Assembly: GCA_003649445.1 (NCBI GenBank)
Contig: QMRV01000003.1
Coordinates: 1-64,000, forward strand
DNA: 64,000 bases
Source: Thermoprotei archaeon
GTDB lineage: Archaea > Thermoproteota > Thermoprotei > Thermofilales > B15-G2
Direction of reading: 5' to 3'
Below, one piece after another: positions 35,506 through 44,839 of this stretch (positions within the stretch are counted from its first letter, which is position 1; each line of letters opens with the position of its first letter). The notes beneath the pieces are model-generated. The model searched no databases, had not been told where the DNA came from, and saw only the letters and a list, made by a program, of their open reading frames with translations. A program made the translations under genes and the position numbers.

Positions 35506-37242
35506 ATGACCTTAGAGAAAACCATACTTAAGTACGCACTTATTAATGCCATAAAGTATGGAGGCACCGCCTCACTGAAAGCAGTTATAGGCAAAGTACT
35601 CGCTGAAAATCCATCACTAAGAAAAAATATTAAAGAGGTAATAAAAGAAGCCGAAAAAATAGTAAATGAAGTCAACAAGATGAGTCTAGAGAAACAGCAA
35701 GAACTTCTTAAGAAAATGTTTCCTGAAGCAATAGTTGAAGAAAAGAAAGAAGTCAAAAAAGGTCTGCCGCCTCTACCTAATGCTGACAAGTATAGAGAGA
35801 TTAGAACAAGGTTCGCACCAAATCCAGACTTTGTGTTGACGCTAGGTAATGCAAGGCCAGCAATATTAAGCTATGAGTATGCTCGATTATATAAAGGTAA
35901 ATTCATATTAAGGTTTGAGGACACCGACCCTCGAACAAAAAGACCTTTACCAGAAGCATACGATTTGATAAAGGAGGACTTAAAATGGCTTAAAATTAAA
36001 TGGGATGAAGAATATATTCAATCGCTTAGAATGAAAATATACTACTATTACGCTAAGAAGCTTCTCGAAAAAGGTTATGCATACATATGTACATGTTCTC
36101 CTGAAAAAATAAGAGAATACAGAACTAAAGGAATCCGCTGCACATGTGCCGAAAAAGCTCCTGAAGACCAACTAGAGTTATGGGATAAAATGCTTGACGG
36201 ATCTTTCGAGGAAGGACAAGCTGTTCTAAGAATAAAGACTGACCCCAAATATCCTGATCCTTCAGTAAGAGACTGGATTGCATTTAGGGTAATTGATACA
36301 AGTAAATATCCCCACCCAATAGTGGGAGACAAGTATATTGTATGGCCTACATACAATTTTGCTTGCGCCATAGATGATCACGAAATGAAAATAACGCATA
36401 TATTAAGAGCAAAAGAGCATATATCTAACACAATAAAGCAGAAGTTTTTATACGAGCATCTTAAATGGAAATACCCGGAAGCAATACATTTTGGTAGATT
36501 GAAACTTGAAGGATTTATCTTAAGCAAGTCGAAAATACGTGCTGGAATAGAAAAGGGATTGTACATAGGTCCTGATGACATTAGGTTAGGAACATTAATG
36601 GCTCTACGTAAAAGAGGATTCCTTCCAGAAAGTATATGGGACTTAATACTTGAAGTGGGTGTAAAATCTTCCGAAGCAACTATAAGCTTCATAAATCTCT
36701 GTGCTTTAAATAGAAAATATCTCGAGCCTATAGCTAACAGGTACATGTTTGTATATGATCCGATACTTCTCGAGATACCCTCTGATAAAGACTTAGTGGC
36801 TAAGCTAAACTATCATCCATCATTTCCAGAAAGAGGTACCAGAGAAATAGTTTTAAAATCAGTGGAAGGCAAAGTAAGAGTATATATTTGTAGAAACGAT
36901 GCAATTAAGAACTTGGGTAAGCCTTTAAGACTAATAGGGCTAATCAACATTAGCTTATCTCGCGTGGAGGAAAATGTAGCTGAAGGAAATATAATCGGAG
37001 AAGATGTTAAAGAAGTAAAGGACCTTGGCGGTGAAATTATTCAGTGGGTGCCAGCAGATAATTATATTAAAGCCGAAGTAATGAGAGTTCAAGGAAATAG
37101 TATTGTAGTAGAAGAAGGACTTGCTGATCCTGGTGTAAAATTGCTTTCAGTTAACGACAGAATACAGTTTATCAGGTACGGGTTTGTAAAACTAGATAGT
37201 GCTAGCGAAAATAAATATAAATTTATATACATTCACGACTAG
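35506..37242 (+). CDS. gltX: Glutamyl-tRNA synthetase, archaeal type
   Basis: 578 residues. The N-terminal helical extension (1-85) is typical of archaeal GluRS. The class I site reads FAPNPDFVLTLGNARPA, so the HIGH-like box is TLGN, with Thr where the first His is expected; the KMSKS box is ILSKSKIR. The CTCSPEKIREYRTKGIRCTC insert (four Cys) may bind zinc. The C-terminal beta-barrels are GlnRS-like. It charges tRNA-Glu and probably tRNA-Gln. ATG 35506 is used; the 3' end overlaps Trm112 by 4 bases. Confidence 0.93.
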   Translation: MTLEKTILKYALINAIKYGGTASLKAVIGKVLAENPSLRKNIKEVIKEAEKIVNEVNKMSLEKQQELLKKMFPEAIVEEKKEVKKGLPPLPNADKYREIRTRFAPNPDFVLTLGNARPAILSYEYARLYKGKFILRFEDTDPRTKRPLPEAYDLIKEDLKWLKIKWDEEYIQSLRMKIYYYYAKKLLEKGYAYICTCSPEKIREYRTKGIRCTCAEKAPEDQLELWDKMLDGSFEEGQAVLRIKTDPKYPDPSVRDWIAFRVIDTSKYPHPIVGDKYIVWPTYNFACAIDDHEMKITHILRAKEHISNTIKQKFLYEHLKWKYPEAIHFGRLKLEGFILSKSKIRAGIEKGLYIGPDDIRLGTLMALRKRGFLPESIWDLILEVGVKSSEATISFINLCALNRKYLEPIANRYMFVYDPILLEIPSDKDLVAKLNYHPSFPERGTREIVLKSVEGKVRVYICRNDAIKNLGKPLRLIGLINISLSRVEENVAEGNIIGEDVKEVKDLGGEIIQWVPADNYIKAEVMRVQGNSIVVEEGLADPGVKLLSVNDRIQFIRYGFVKLDSASENKYKFIYIHD

Positions 37243-37631
37243 CTCTGCTTCCTAAGCGAAAAAGGTTTTCCTTCAAAAACTATTTCTTCGGGCAGTTTAT
37301 CCTTATACTTATTGAGGAACGCTAAGTCCTCTTTCTCTTTTCTCAAGTCGTCCGGCAGTAAAATTGCTATCTCGTCGATTATAGGATACCATCTTCCACA
37401 GTTTTTACAGAAGAGAACTCCTTCCTTAACTTCATACTTTACACACTTTTCACACGGCATATTTTTATCTTCACCTATATCTCTCCCTAAGTAACCGCAG
37501 TAAAGCTCGCAGAGAGGCTTTTCTTCCTCCAAAGTTCTTTCAGGATATTCAGTCCTCTCTATTACTATTAGCTGCAACGGAAAATGTTTACACATAGGAC
37601 ACGCTAACTTGTCCACTAATCTGTATTTCAC
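37239..37631 (-). CDS. Trm112-family methyltransferase activator
   Basis: 130 residues. A first zinc pair CPMC (12-15) and later CEKC and CKNCGRWYPIIDEIAILLPD are the Trm112 zinc-binding and partner-docking features. These small proteins stabilise RNA and protein methyltransferases. The middle segment (LYCGYLGRDIGEDKNMPC) is longer than in bacterial Trm112. The GTG start at 37631 is used. Confidence 0.82.
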   Translation of the reverse strand: MKYRLVDKLACPMCKHFPLQLIVIERTEYPERTLEEEKPLCELYCGYLGRDIGEDKNMPCEKCVKYEVKEGVLFCKNCGRWYPIIDEIAILLPDDLRKEKEDLAFLNKYKDKLPEEIVFEGKPFSLRKQS

Positions 37632-37762
37632 GAGTATTTTACTTGCTCCTATAACATAAGGTTTTCCACAGATAAACCACGTCCTTCAGCTGAGATAACC
37701 TTTATAGCGTAGAATGTATTCTGCCTAAAGAACACTAAATACATACACTGCTGGGTGACCTT

Positions 37763-38308
37763 ATGAAACTTTTAGAAAAAGAACTAAAAAATCTTCTTCG
37801 AAAACATCCTGCCTTAGTCGAAGTACTTGTACATGCACAAAAATTAAGAGAATTTAGACTTCCTGATTTAGCCAAATCATGCGGTGGAGTAAAAACTCCC
37901 ATAATCAGACGTTATATTAGACCTTTCATGAAAATGAATATAATTTACAGGAAGGAAGAAGGAGTGTATTGCTTTAATGATCTTTTTGACTCAGTAATAT
38001 CCAATATATTAAACCAATTAAATATTATTTTACATACTGAAAAATTCTTACTAATGGAAGATAAAAGATATTATATTCTCTTAATTAATAAAAGAAAAGG
38101 AATCTATGTTAAAAGGCTTGATAAAAAAGTAATAGAAGCAATTCAAAGAAACTCGCAGACACTACCCCGTGAATTTTCTTTAAAAGATCTCTATACTAAA
38201 CTAAATATGCCAAAGCCTTTAGCTTCACTTGCATTAAAGATAATGTGTTTAATTAACATTATAGAGAAGAAAAAAGTAAACAATAGAATAGTGTACTCAT
38301 TTAAGTGA
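37763..38308 (+). CDS. Winged-helix-containing protein of unknown role
   Basis: 181 residues. Residues 15-75 look like a winged helix (FRLPDLAKSCGGVKTPIIRRYIRPFMKMNII), and a second helical repeat near 140-180 (FSLKDLYTKLNMPKPLASLALKIM) resembles another. No known family. ATG 37763 has a GGGTGA site. It overlaps the convergent gene by 8 bases. Confidence 0.65.
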   Translation: MKLLEKELKNLLRKHPALVEVLVHAQKLREFRLPDLAKSCGGVKTPIIRRYIRPFMKMNIIYRKEEGVYCFNDLFDSVISNILNQLNIILHTEKFLLMEDKRYYILLINKRKGIYVKRLDKKVIEAIQRNSQTLPREFSLKDLYTKLNMPKPLASLALKIMCLINIIEKKKVNNRIVYSFK

Positions 38309-38654
38309 TTATCTCATATACTAGTTGACCCATTTCACCATCAAAGCGCTTTCTAACAAGTCCCTTTTTCTCTAAGGAAATAATGGCCCTATATAGCTCT
38401 GCTGGAGAAATTTTTCTTCTCTTCGACCAGACATAAATTTCATCTTTACTGACTTTTCCTCTTTGCCGAATATAGTTATATATTAAACTCTCATAGCCCT
38501 GTTCATCCACTTTTACCTCCTTTAATTCAGTATCTTTTTTGACCTCTTTTACTGCAGTTACCCGCTTACTTTCTTCTTCCTTTTTACTTTCTACAAACTG
38601 AAAAAGTGTCACAGAAGGTACTTCTTCCTCTCTTTTTCTTCTTTTTCTCGGCAT
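38301..38654 (-). CDS. Small basic winged-helix protein
   Basis: 117 residues from ATG 38654. A lysine-rich tail (PRKRRKREEE) and charged linker (to about 60) precede a winged helix: YNYIRQRGKVSKDEIYVWSKRRKISPAELYRAIISLEKKGLV, with a beta wing RKRFDGEMGQLVYEI. It probably binds DNA; target unknown. The upstream TTG is not preferred. Confidence 0.7.
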   Translation of the reverse strand: MPRKRRKREEEVPSVTLFQFVESKKEEESKRVTAVKEVKKDTELKEVKVDEQGYESLIYNYIRQRGKVSKDEIYVWSKRRKISPAELYRAIISLEKKGLVRKRFDGEMGQLVYEIIT

Positions 38655-38765
38655 AAGCAACTATTCTTTTATCATCAAAAAGAGGTATTTATTATTGACT
38701 ATGATAAACTAAATTTCAATATTGGGGCAGAAAAACTTATTTCACACAAAAGTAAGGGAGATAGT

Positions 38766-38871
38766 GGGCCGGTGGTGTAGCCTGGAGGCATGCCGCCCTC
38801 GCGAGCCTCTTCCCCAGAACTGCGCGGGCCAAGAGAGGCGGAGGACCCGGGTTCAAATCCCGGCCGGTCCA
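38766..38871 (+). tRNA. tRNA-Ala (anticodon CGC) with 32-base intron
   Basis: Acceptor GGGCCGG pairs with CCGGTCC, including the G3:U70 pair that identifies tRNA-Ala. The T-arm is CCGGG-TTCAAAT-CCCGG; A73; no CCA. Anticodon stem CCGCC/GGCGG pairs only after removal of 38804-38835, leaving loop CTCGCGA with anticodon CGC. The intron is at the canonical 37/38 site with a bulge-helix-bulge (3-base bulges, inner GCC/GGC). A TATA-like AAACTTATTTC near 38737 fits the 5' end. Confidence 0.93.
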
Positions 38872-39083
38872 CTACTACTATTCTCTAGAGTACATTTATC
38901 AAATCATTTTTTACTAAAAACACAATATTTTGAGTCCTTTAGATTATGTGTTTACTAAGGTATTTCTTTATGAAACAATTATTACATGAAAAATATACTA
39001 CAGAATATTAGCTGATAATATTTCAGTATATCAGATAAAATAGCTTAGCATATTTTAACTATTTATAAGCCGAATAAGTCCCC

Positions 39084-39269
39084 GTGAGTAGAAGAAATCT
39101 TGGTGTAAAGAAAATACCAATCCAATGTAGGATTCCGGTAGACCTAGATAGAAGATTTCGCCTAAAAATAGCAGAAAAATACGGCGTAAGAAGAGGCGCT
39201 CTTGAAAAGGCTTTAACAGAAGCCATTATGTTATGGCTTAAGGTTCAAGAAGAGGGTGGTAGACAATGA
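39084..39269 (+). CDS. Ribbon-helix-helix-like small regulator
   Basis: 61 residues from GTG 39084, with a strand IPIQCRIPVDLDRRFRLKIAEKYG followed by GALEKALTEAIMLWLKVQ, the strand-helix-helix pattern of CopG-type DNA-binding proteins. A TATA box (ATTTATAAG, about 39060-39068) is right upstream. Its stop overlaps the start of the surface protein (ATGA), so it probably controls or accompanies that gene. Confidence 0.7.
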   Translation: MSRRNLGVKKIPIQCRIPVDLDRRFRLKIAEKYGVRRGALEKALTEAIMLWLKVQEEGGRQ

Positions 39270-41269
39270 GATGCAAATCACTTATTTCTATAATAGCTGC
39301 ATTAATCTTAGTAGCTCCTGTAATAGCTAGTTTAGCTCAAGTCTATGCCAGTCCTAGCACTACGACTTTCTACATTGAGATAGAGTATATCCTCAAGAGC
39401 CGTACACAAGTAAGCATTATACTTGCACCGAATGAAGTAAGAGAAATAATAGCTCCTCCTGAACCCGAGGGCTATAAGCTAGAGTACATGATAGTAACCA
39501 CTTCGCAGAAATATATACCCAAATACCTCGCTATAATGAACTACGATAAGGAGATACTAGAAGGAGACAAACTTTCGGCAGTAATTTCACTCAGCGGAAA
39601 AATTAAAATAGTGAACTCGGCTTCCAAGAACTTCACTACAACAATAGTAGTTGAAGCAATATACGCAAAGAGAACATGGATACCGATAACTCCTGAGACT
39701 AAAGAAATATCATTTAATGTAACTAAACCAGAGGATCCTCTCTTTACGCTGAAAAACTTAACCATAAGAGTAACTATAGACAACTACGCCCCCTACAGAG
39801 TATCCGACGTCATAGGTCCTGAAGGAACTTCTCTCATAGCGCTGGAATCTGCAAACAAGATCTCTGCATCGGCATTTAGCGTAGATCTAAAACACGTTGT
39901 GCTCGACTTTAGCTCAAGAGACCTTAGAGAAGGAACATACACTATAAAGCTGCTGTACTTTGAAAACGCAGAGCTCCCTTCAGCATTCATTGTTAGAAAT
40001 GAGAAGTTCATTAAAGATTCTGTACCGCCACAGTCTCAGAAGAGCTTTACTGAGAGACAGCAGACAACAGCGAGACATTTAGGTTATGTAATAGTTCTCT
40101 ACTCTGTAATCCCGAAACCAAGCTATACTAAAGCTGAAGTAAAAGTGATATCAGACTTAGTGGACCTAGTATTTAACCGGGCACAAGAAATAGTTACTTA
40201 CGGAGCATCATACCTTGTTCCACCTCTCAGATTCAAGTTCTGGGTTAAAGCGTTCGTAGTATTCGGAGAAAAATTCACAGTAGTAAATGGACTCAAAGAA
40301 CCACTAAATGTCCTGTACATGCCTATAACAATAAAGCCTACAGGCAAGTGGACTCCTAAAGAAGTAATCGCAGAAGTCAGCAGCGAAGCCATTGAAGGCG
40401 CCGAGTATGCCTACCTAGTAGTACAGCTCCCACCCAACGCTAGAATAAGAGATGCAGTCTCGCCCTCCGGTATAACATTCTCAAAGTACGTCAGCAGCCA
40501 GATCGCCTGGGGTTCTACTAACAGAAGTGTAAGCGTCTCTTCAAGAGAACTGTACATTCAAGTAAAGTCTAAGAACATTATGGAAGTAGGCTCCTACAGA
40601 ATTTACGTAGACTGGCTCCCAATAAACTTGAAAGTCGTCGACTATAAGGGCAATCCTATTCCAGGAGCCAAAGTAACAATAAAAAGCGGCGCAATGATAC
40701 TCAAAGGTGAAACTTCAGAATCAGGGCAAGTGAAATTAACCCCCTATGTCCCTGGAACTTACGAATTAACAGTATACTTCAAAGGAAAGCTAGTAAACAA
40801 AACAATAATTCCAGCATTTTACGAAAAAACATTCACAGTAAAGTGCTCAGTATACGACTTAAAAGTAACAGTAGTAGGTGCCAGAGGCCAAAGCCTAAGT
40901 GGAGCTATAGTACTGCTAGTCGATAGCTCAACTAACACAGAACTCTACAGCCTAGTGACAGATGACACAGGCACTTGTGTGTTCAAACAAATACCAGCAG
41001 GAGAATATACACTAATAGCTAGATATAAACGTGTATCTTCATCGATAAAAATAACTGTAGACAAACCTCTCGAAAAGAAAATTCAGCTAGATGTATTCAT
41101 AGATACTCCACTACTAAATCTAACACTAACAACTAAAGAAACAATAGGCGTAGCATTAGCACTGATTACTCTGGCAGGACTAATTAAAATCGCAAGCTCC
41201 CGCCTAGTCAAGAAAAAGAGTAAAGATAACGAAATAGAGGAGTCGATAGAAGAGGAAAAAGAACAATAA
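39266..41269 (+). CDS. Secreted, C-terminally anchored surface protein with Ig-like domains
   Basis: 667 residues. An N-terminal signal peptide (1-28, cleavage after QVYA) and a C-terminal membrane helix (about 620-642) followed by a charged tail indicate surface display. The middle is beta-rich. Residues about 455-535 and 535-610 are two carboxypeptidase-regulatory-like/Ig-like repeats (VVDYKGNPIPGAKVTIKSGAM and VVGARGQSLSGAIVLLVDSS). No enzyme motif is seen. It is coupled to the RHH gene and is followed by a membrane protease. Confidence 0.78.
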   Translation: MRCKSLISIIAALILVAPVIASLAQVYASPSTTTFYIEIEYILKSRTQVSIILAPNEVREIIAPPEPEGYKLEYMIVTTSQKYIPKYLAIMNYDKEILEGDKLSAVISLSGKIKIVNSASKNFTTTIVVEAIYAKRTWIPITPETKEISFNVTKPEDPLFTLKNLTIRVTIDNYAPYRVSDVIGPEGTSLIALESANKISASAFSVDLKHVVLDFSSRDLREGTYTIKLLYFENAELPSAFIVRNEKFIKDSVPPQSQKSFTERQQTTARHLGYVIVLYSVIPKPSYTKAEVKVISDLVDLVFNRAQEIVTYGASYLVPPLRFKFWVKAFVVFGEKFTVVNGLKEPLNVLYMPITIKPTGKWTPKEVIAEVSSEAIEGAEYAYLVVQLPPNARIRDAVSPSGITFSKYVSSQIAWGSTNRSVSVSSRELYIQVKSKNIMEVGSYRIYVDWLPINLKVVDYKGNPIPGAKVTIKSGAMILKGETSESGQVKLTPYVPGTYELTVYFKGKLVNKTIIPAFYEKTFTVKCSVYDLKVTVVGARGQSLSGAIVLLVDSSTNTELYSLVTDDTGTCVFKQIPAGEYTLIARYKRVSSSIKITVDKPLEKKIQLDVFIDTPLLNLTLTTKETIGVALALITLAGLIKIASSRLVKKKSKDNEIEESIEEEKEQ

Positions 41270-41368
41270 ATATTTAAATAAATTTTGTAGAAAATTTATT
41301 AATAAACGTTTTCTTTATCCTTAAAGAATAATTAAGCTTTTATACTAGCTAGGAGACCCTTTCTTGAG

Positions 41369-42829
41369 ATGTCTATAACTATTTTACAGAGAGAACTTAA
41401 AGAAGTAGAGCTCAAGGATACTCTATTCGATAAATACTTAGATTTCATGAAAGAAGTTTTCGAAACTAGATTTAAAAACTACCTTGAATACACAATTAAA
41501 TCAACATACAATATGTCTCCCTGCCTTTTAGTAAAAATTTCACAACCACCTGGCGCTTCTACTGAAGTACTAATACTTGCAGCAAAAAATCCTAAATACA
41601 GCATCAGCGGTCTACATGCACGTCATGAGATATTAAATGAAATATCGCAAATAATCGAGCTATACACCTACTTTTTCATAGAGACAGAAGGTTTCGGTCA
41701 TGTGTATTTTATATACGTACCAGGTCAGCCGATAATTCCCTTAAGACAATTAACAAGAAAACATAAGATAGTAGAGAGACTGTTCTTTGAAAATATGATT
41801 TACTTATTTGTATTCTCTATGTTAATATCAGTAGGAATTTATTTACTATTATCAGCATTCATACCATTAGAATATTTACCTATTGCAATAATATTATCTC
41901 AAACTCCCCTCATTATTTTTGCGCCACAAATAATAGAAGCACTTACCGACTGGGTAATAACCAGAGATTTCCCCTTGGTAGTAATTGTAGATATTTCTTT
42001 ACCATTCAATGAATATGATAACTTTGTAAAAAATATATTTAATAAATACAAATATGAAATAAAAAGAGAAATCTATAACGTAATATCAAAAAACTTCACA
42101 TCAGAAGAAAATAGCCAGAAAATAGCTAGTATACTAGAAAAGTATGGAGCATCAGTAGACCCACTTCATATTAAGATCAGGATAACTGACTTATATTCAC
42201 TAGTTACCACTGTATTTGAAAAATACAATCTCAAGGTGCCGAAAATAATACTGTCGAATATAATAATTCCGAACGCCGCTGCTAGTGGAGTACTAAGCTC
42301 TAATTCAGTTCTTTTAATTACATCAGGTTTACTAGTAAAACTCAACGATGAGGAGATAATGGCCGTAATAGGTCATGAAGCTAGCCACATGAAAAATAAA
42401 GACCCGCTCATATTCTACTTGTTAAGCTCAGTAGAGTACTTGACTAGAGTGTATATTTTGACATATATTCTCTTCCCACTACTACTTAAACTAGGTGTAT
42501 TCTTTGAGCTAGTTTACCTATACATATCTTTAACAGCCTTATTCTTTGTAGCAAAATTCTTAGAAACAAGAGCCGACATAGAGTCAGCTGTTGTTCTCGG
42601 AAAAGGCTCTGCCCTCGCTGCAGCTCTTAAGAAAATAGGCTTGCGTAGACTTTTAAGAGAAATCAAAGTATATGGAAGAACTAGAAGCTGGCTACTATGG
42701 GACCCACATCCACCTATAGCTTTCAGAATAACGCTACTCGAAAAAATTAATCAGCTTCAAGTAAAGAATCCGTGGATTTTCTCAATAAAATACTGCCTAA
42801 AAGATTTTATCAAATCACTAACAGTATAG
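41369..42829 (+). CDS. M48-family membrane zinc metallopeptidase
   Basis: 486 residues. The zinc site is H336-E-A-S-H340 (GHEASHMKNKDP) with the third ligand E399 (FLETRADIESA), the Ste24/HtpX signature. Helices at about 145-195 and 345-395 place it in the membrane. HtpX-like enzymes degrade misfolded membrane proteins. It has a 340-residue N-terminal region longer than HtpX. ATG 41369 follows a CTTTTATACT-type TATA region. Confidence 0.88.
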   Translation: MSITILQRELKEVELKDTLFDKYLDFMKEVFETRFKNYLEYTIKSTYNMSPCLLVKISQPPGASTEVLILAAKNPKYSISGLHARHEILNEISQIIELYTYFFIETEGFGHVYFIYVPGQPIIPLRQLTRKHKIVERLFFENMIYLFVFSMLISVGIYLLLSAFIPLEYLPIAIILSQTPLIIFAPQIIEALTDWVITRDFPLVVIVDISLPFNEYDNFVKNIFNKYKYEIKREIYNVISKNFTSEENSQKIASILEKYGASVDPLHIKIRITDLYSLVTTVFEKYNLKVPKIILSNIIIPNAAASGVLSSNSVLLITSGLLVKLNDEEIMAVIGHEASHMKNKDPLIFYLLSSVEYLTRVYILTYILFPLLLKLGVFFELVYLYISLTALFFVAKFLETRADIESAVVLGKGSALAAALKKIGLRRLLREIKVYGRTRSWLLWDPHPPIAFRITLLEKINQLQVKNPWIFSIKYCLKDFIKSLTV

Positions 42830-42873
42830 CTTCCTCAACGAAACATTAATATTATAGTATTTAAAAGTAGATA

Positions 42874-42945
42874 GTGACTCGCCGCGATGATTTAGGGCCC
42901 AAGCTATGATCTAATGAATAGTGTTTGTAATGAGCGGCGAATCAC
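42874..42945 (+). ncRNA. Structured RNA: probable C/D box sRNA closed by a 12-bp stem, or leader hairpin
   Basis: GTGACTCGCCGC (42874-42885) pairs with GCGGCGAATCAC (42934-42945), one mismatch. Directly inside are a box-C-like ATGATTT (42887-42893), a 12-base guide AGGGCCCAAGCT, ATGA (42906-42909) as a weak D', a 4-base gap, ATGAATA (42914-42920) as C' and ATGA (42930-42933) as D. Boxes D are non-consensus (AUGA, not CUGA). The stem ends one base before the GGTGA ribosome site of the next gene, so a cis-acting leader hairpin is an alternative. Confidence 0.5.
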
Positions 42946-42954
42946 GGTGAAAAC

Positions 42955-43485
42955 ATGCCTAAAGCGAGAAGATCTAAGAGAAGACCTCCTAAAAGGAAAG
43001 TAAAGAAGAAAAAGAAGTCTTCGGGCTTCTCATCAAAACACATAATCATTATAGGCGCGATTTTATACATAGTACCCTTAATAGCTAGCCTACTTAATCA
43101 GAACTTTTCAGAAGAAGTATTTCTGAGAAAAATGTTAGAGACTTTAGCCTCATTGGCCTTATTTATATCAATATACATGGCGCTCAAAGTAGAGATCAGT
43201 AAACATTACAGAAAACTTATAGAGTCAAAGCTTCTCTTAAGTAAAGCTCCAGCAGTTACTGCTGTTGCTGAACAAGTTGTAGAAACTCCTACAGCAAGGC
43301 CTACGACGACTGTAGCTGCAACCAAGTCAGAAGCTCCAGTAACTATAACTCCTTCAATTAGTAGAGAAGAAAGAGAAGAGGTCCCCCTAGCTTCTAAGAA
43401 AACATGCCCCTATTGTGGAGGAGATCTCCCTCTAGGAGATATTCACATATTCTGTCCTCACTGTGGAAGAAAACTTAGAGATTAA
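42955..43485 (+). CDS. Membrane protein with basic N-terminus and C-terminal zinc ribbon
   Basis: 176 residues. A strongly basic tail (KARRSKRRPPKRKVKKKKK) precedes two membrane helices (about 30-46 and 58-78), a Thr/Ala/Pro-rich linker (100-145) and a zinc ribbon CPYCGGDLPLGDIHIFCPHCG. The layout resembles the protein at 5632. Function unknown. ATG 42955 has GGTGAAAAC before it, just after the structured stem at 42874-42945. Confidence 0.72.
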   Translation: MPKARRSKRRPPKRKVKKKKKSSGFSSKHIIIIGAILYIVPLIASLLNQNFSEEVFLRKMLETLASLALFISIYMALKVEISKHYRKLIESKLLLSKAPAVTAVAEQVVETPTARPTTTVAATKSEAPVTITPSISREEREEVPLASKKTCPYCGGDLPLGDIHIFCPHCGRKLRD

Positions 43486-44027
43486 TGATTTTCACTTTCT
43501 TTGAGCTCCCTTCCTATCTTCACACCTTTACGCAAAGCTGCAATGTTTAGGTCTACATACTCCTTTTTAACTAAGTCTTCGAGAGCCCTTCGTAATGCCT
43601 CCTCTGAAACAACCCCTGTATACCCTGCAAAAACTCCCAGAGAAACCACGTTCATTACTATCGGGCTTCCTATGCTCAGTGCTACTTCATACGCTGGTAT
43701 TGCTATTGTTTTTATATTTTTATAGTATTTTCTTACATATGTTTTATCTATAAATACTATACCATTCTTTTTGACTTTCTTAATGTATCTATCGTATGCT
43801 TTTTGAAAAAGCATTATAGCGTAGTCGGCTTCCACTACACCTACCAGTGATATCTCAGTATCACTTATGATTATCTCGGACCTAGACTCTCCTCCTCTCG
43901 CCTCAGCACCGTAAGACTCTACCTGGACAACATACTTATCCATATATATGCAGGCAGCTCTTGCTAACAAGTGTCCTGCAAACTGTATTCCCTGTCCTCC
44001 CCTACCACCTATAATTATTTGAATCAT
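43482..44027 (-). CDS. korC: 2-oxoacid:ferredoxin oxidoreductase, gamma subunit (Kor type)
   Basis: 181 residues with the gamma signature GGRGGQGIQFAGHLLARA, SYGAEARGGESRSEI and a Rossmann-like ADYAIMLF. It completes the CoA-binding and product-release part of the enzyme. It overlaps korB by 4 bases and converges on the zinc-ribbon membrane gene with 4 bases of overlap. Confidence 0.93.
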   Translation of the reverse strand: MIQIIIGGRGGQGIQFAGHLLARAACIYMDKYVVQVESYGAEARGGESRSEIIISDTEISLVGVVEADYAIMLFQKAYDRYIKKVKKNGIVFIDKTYVRKYYKNIKTIAIPAYEVALSIGSPIVMNVVSLGVFAGYTGVVSEEALRRALEDLVKKEYVDLNIAALRKGVKIGRELKESENH

Positions 44028-44839
44028 GTTCTCAGAGCCCTCTCTCTATACTTTATTAATCTATCCATATACCCCTCTTCATCTTTATTAACAAAAACTC
44101 CACACACTATTTTATCAGCAGATATTTCAGCTTCTTCTGGAGGAACTTTTTTAACGACAGAAATTTTTCTCAATAGCTTTATCATATTTGGTGCACCTCC
44201 AAGCTTATTTAGTCTGCCATAGATCGTTGGACAGATAGATACTACTTCAATAAATCTGAACCCTCTTTTCTTAAGACACTCCTTTATTGAAAGAGTTAAC
44301 TGTATGGGATGAGCTACAGTCCATCGAGCAACATAATTTGCTCCGGCTGCGGCAACAAGTTTAACCGCATTAAATGGTCTCTCAATAATATTCCCATAGG
44401 GCGTTGTTGTAGTATAGGCACCCAATGGCGACGTCGGGGCCACTTGTCCTCCAGTCATTCCATAAATCTGGTTATTAACCATTATCACTAACAGATCCAT
44501 GTTTCTCCGCGCTGCATGTATTAAGTGATTCCCTCCTATCGCTAGTATATCGCCGTCTCCTCCTACAACAATTACTTCAAGATCAGGCTTGGCTAATTTG
44601 ACACCTGTAGCAAAAGGTATAGCTCTTCCATGCAGAACATGTGCATTATCTGTATAGAGATACGTAGCCATGCGTCCAGCGCACCCTATTCCTGTAACTA
44701 ACACAACTTTATCCGGGTCTACTTTAGCTCGCTTTAAAGCCCTAGCTATAGCCCCTAGCACTATGCCATTTCCACAGCCCGGACACCATATCGTAGGAAA
44801 TGCCTCTATTCTTAAATACTCGTCAAGAGGATGTTTCAT
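44024..44839 (-). CDS. korB: 2-oxoacid:ferredoxin oxidoreductase, beta subunit (Kor type)
   Basis: 271 residues. It has the cluster cysteines WCPGCGNG and GIGCAGRM and the thiamine-diphosphate motif GGDGDILAIGGNH (GDG...N). It catalyses decarboxylation of a 2-oxoacid (2-oxoglutarate is the typical substrate of Kor paralogues) to acyl-CoA with reduction of ferredoxin. The 4-base overlaps with korA and korC show coupled translation. Confidence 0.93.
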   Translation of the reverse strand: MKHPLDEYLRIEAFPTIWCPGCGNGIVLGAIARALKRAKVDPDKVVLVTGIGCAGRMATYLYTDNAHVLHGRAIPFATGVKLAKPDLEVIVVGGDGDILAIGGNHLIHAARRNMDLLVIMVNNQIYGMTGGQVAPTSPLGAYTTTTPYGNIIERPFNAVKLVAAAGANYVARWTVAHPIQLTLSIKECLKKRGFRFIEVVSICPTIYGRLNKLGGAPNMIKLLRKISVVKKVPPEEAEISADKIVCGVFVNKDEEGYMDRLIKYRERALRT

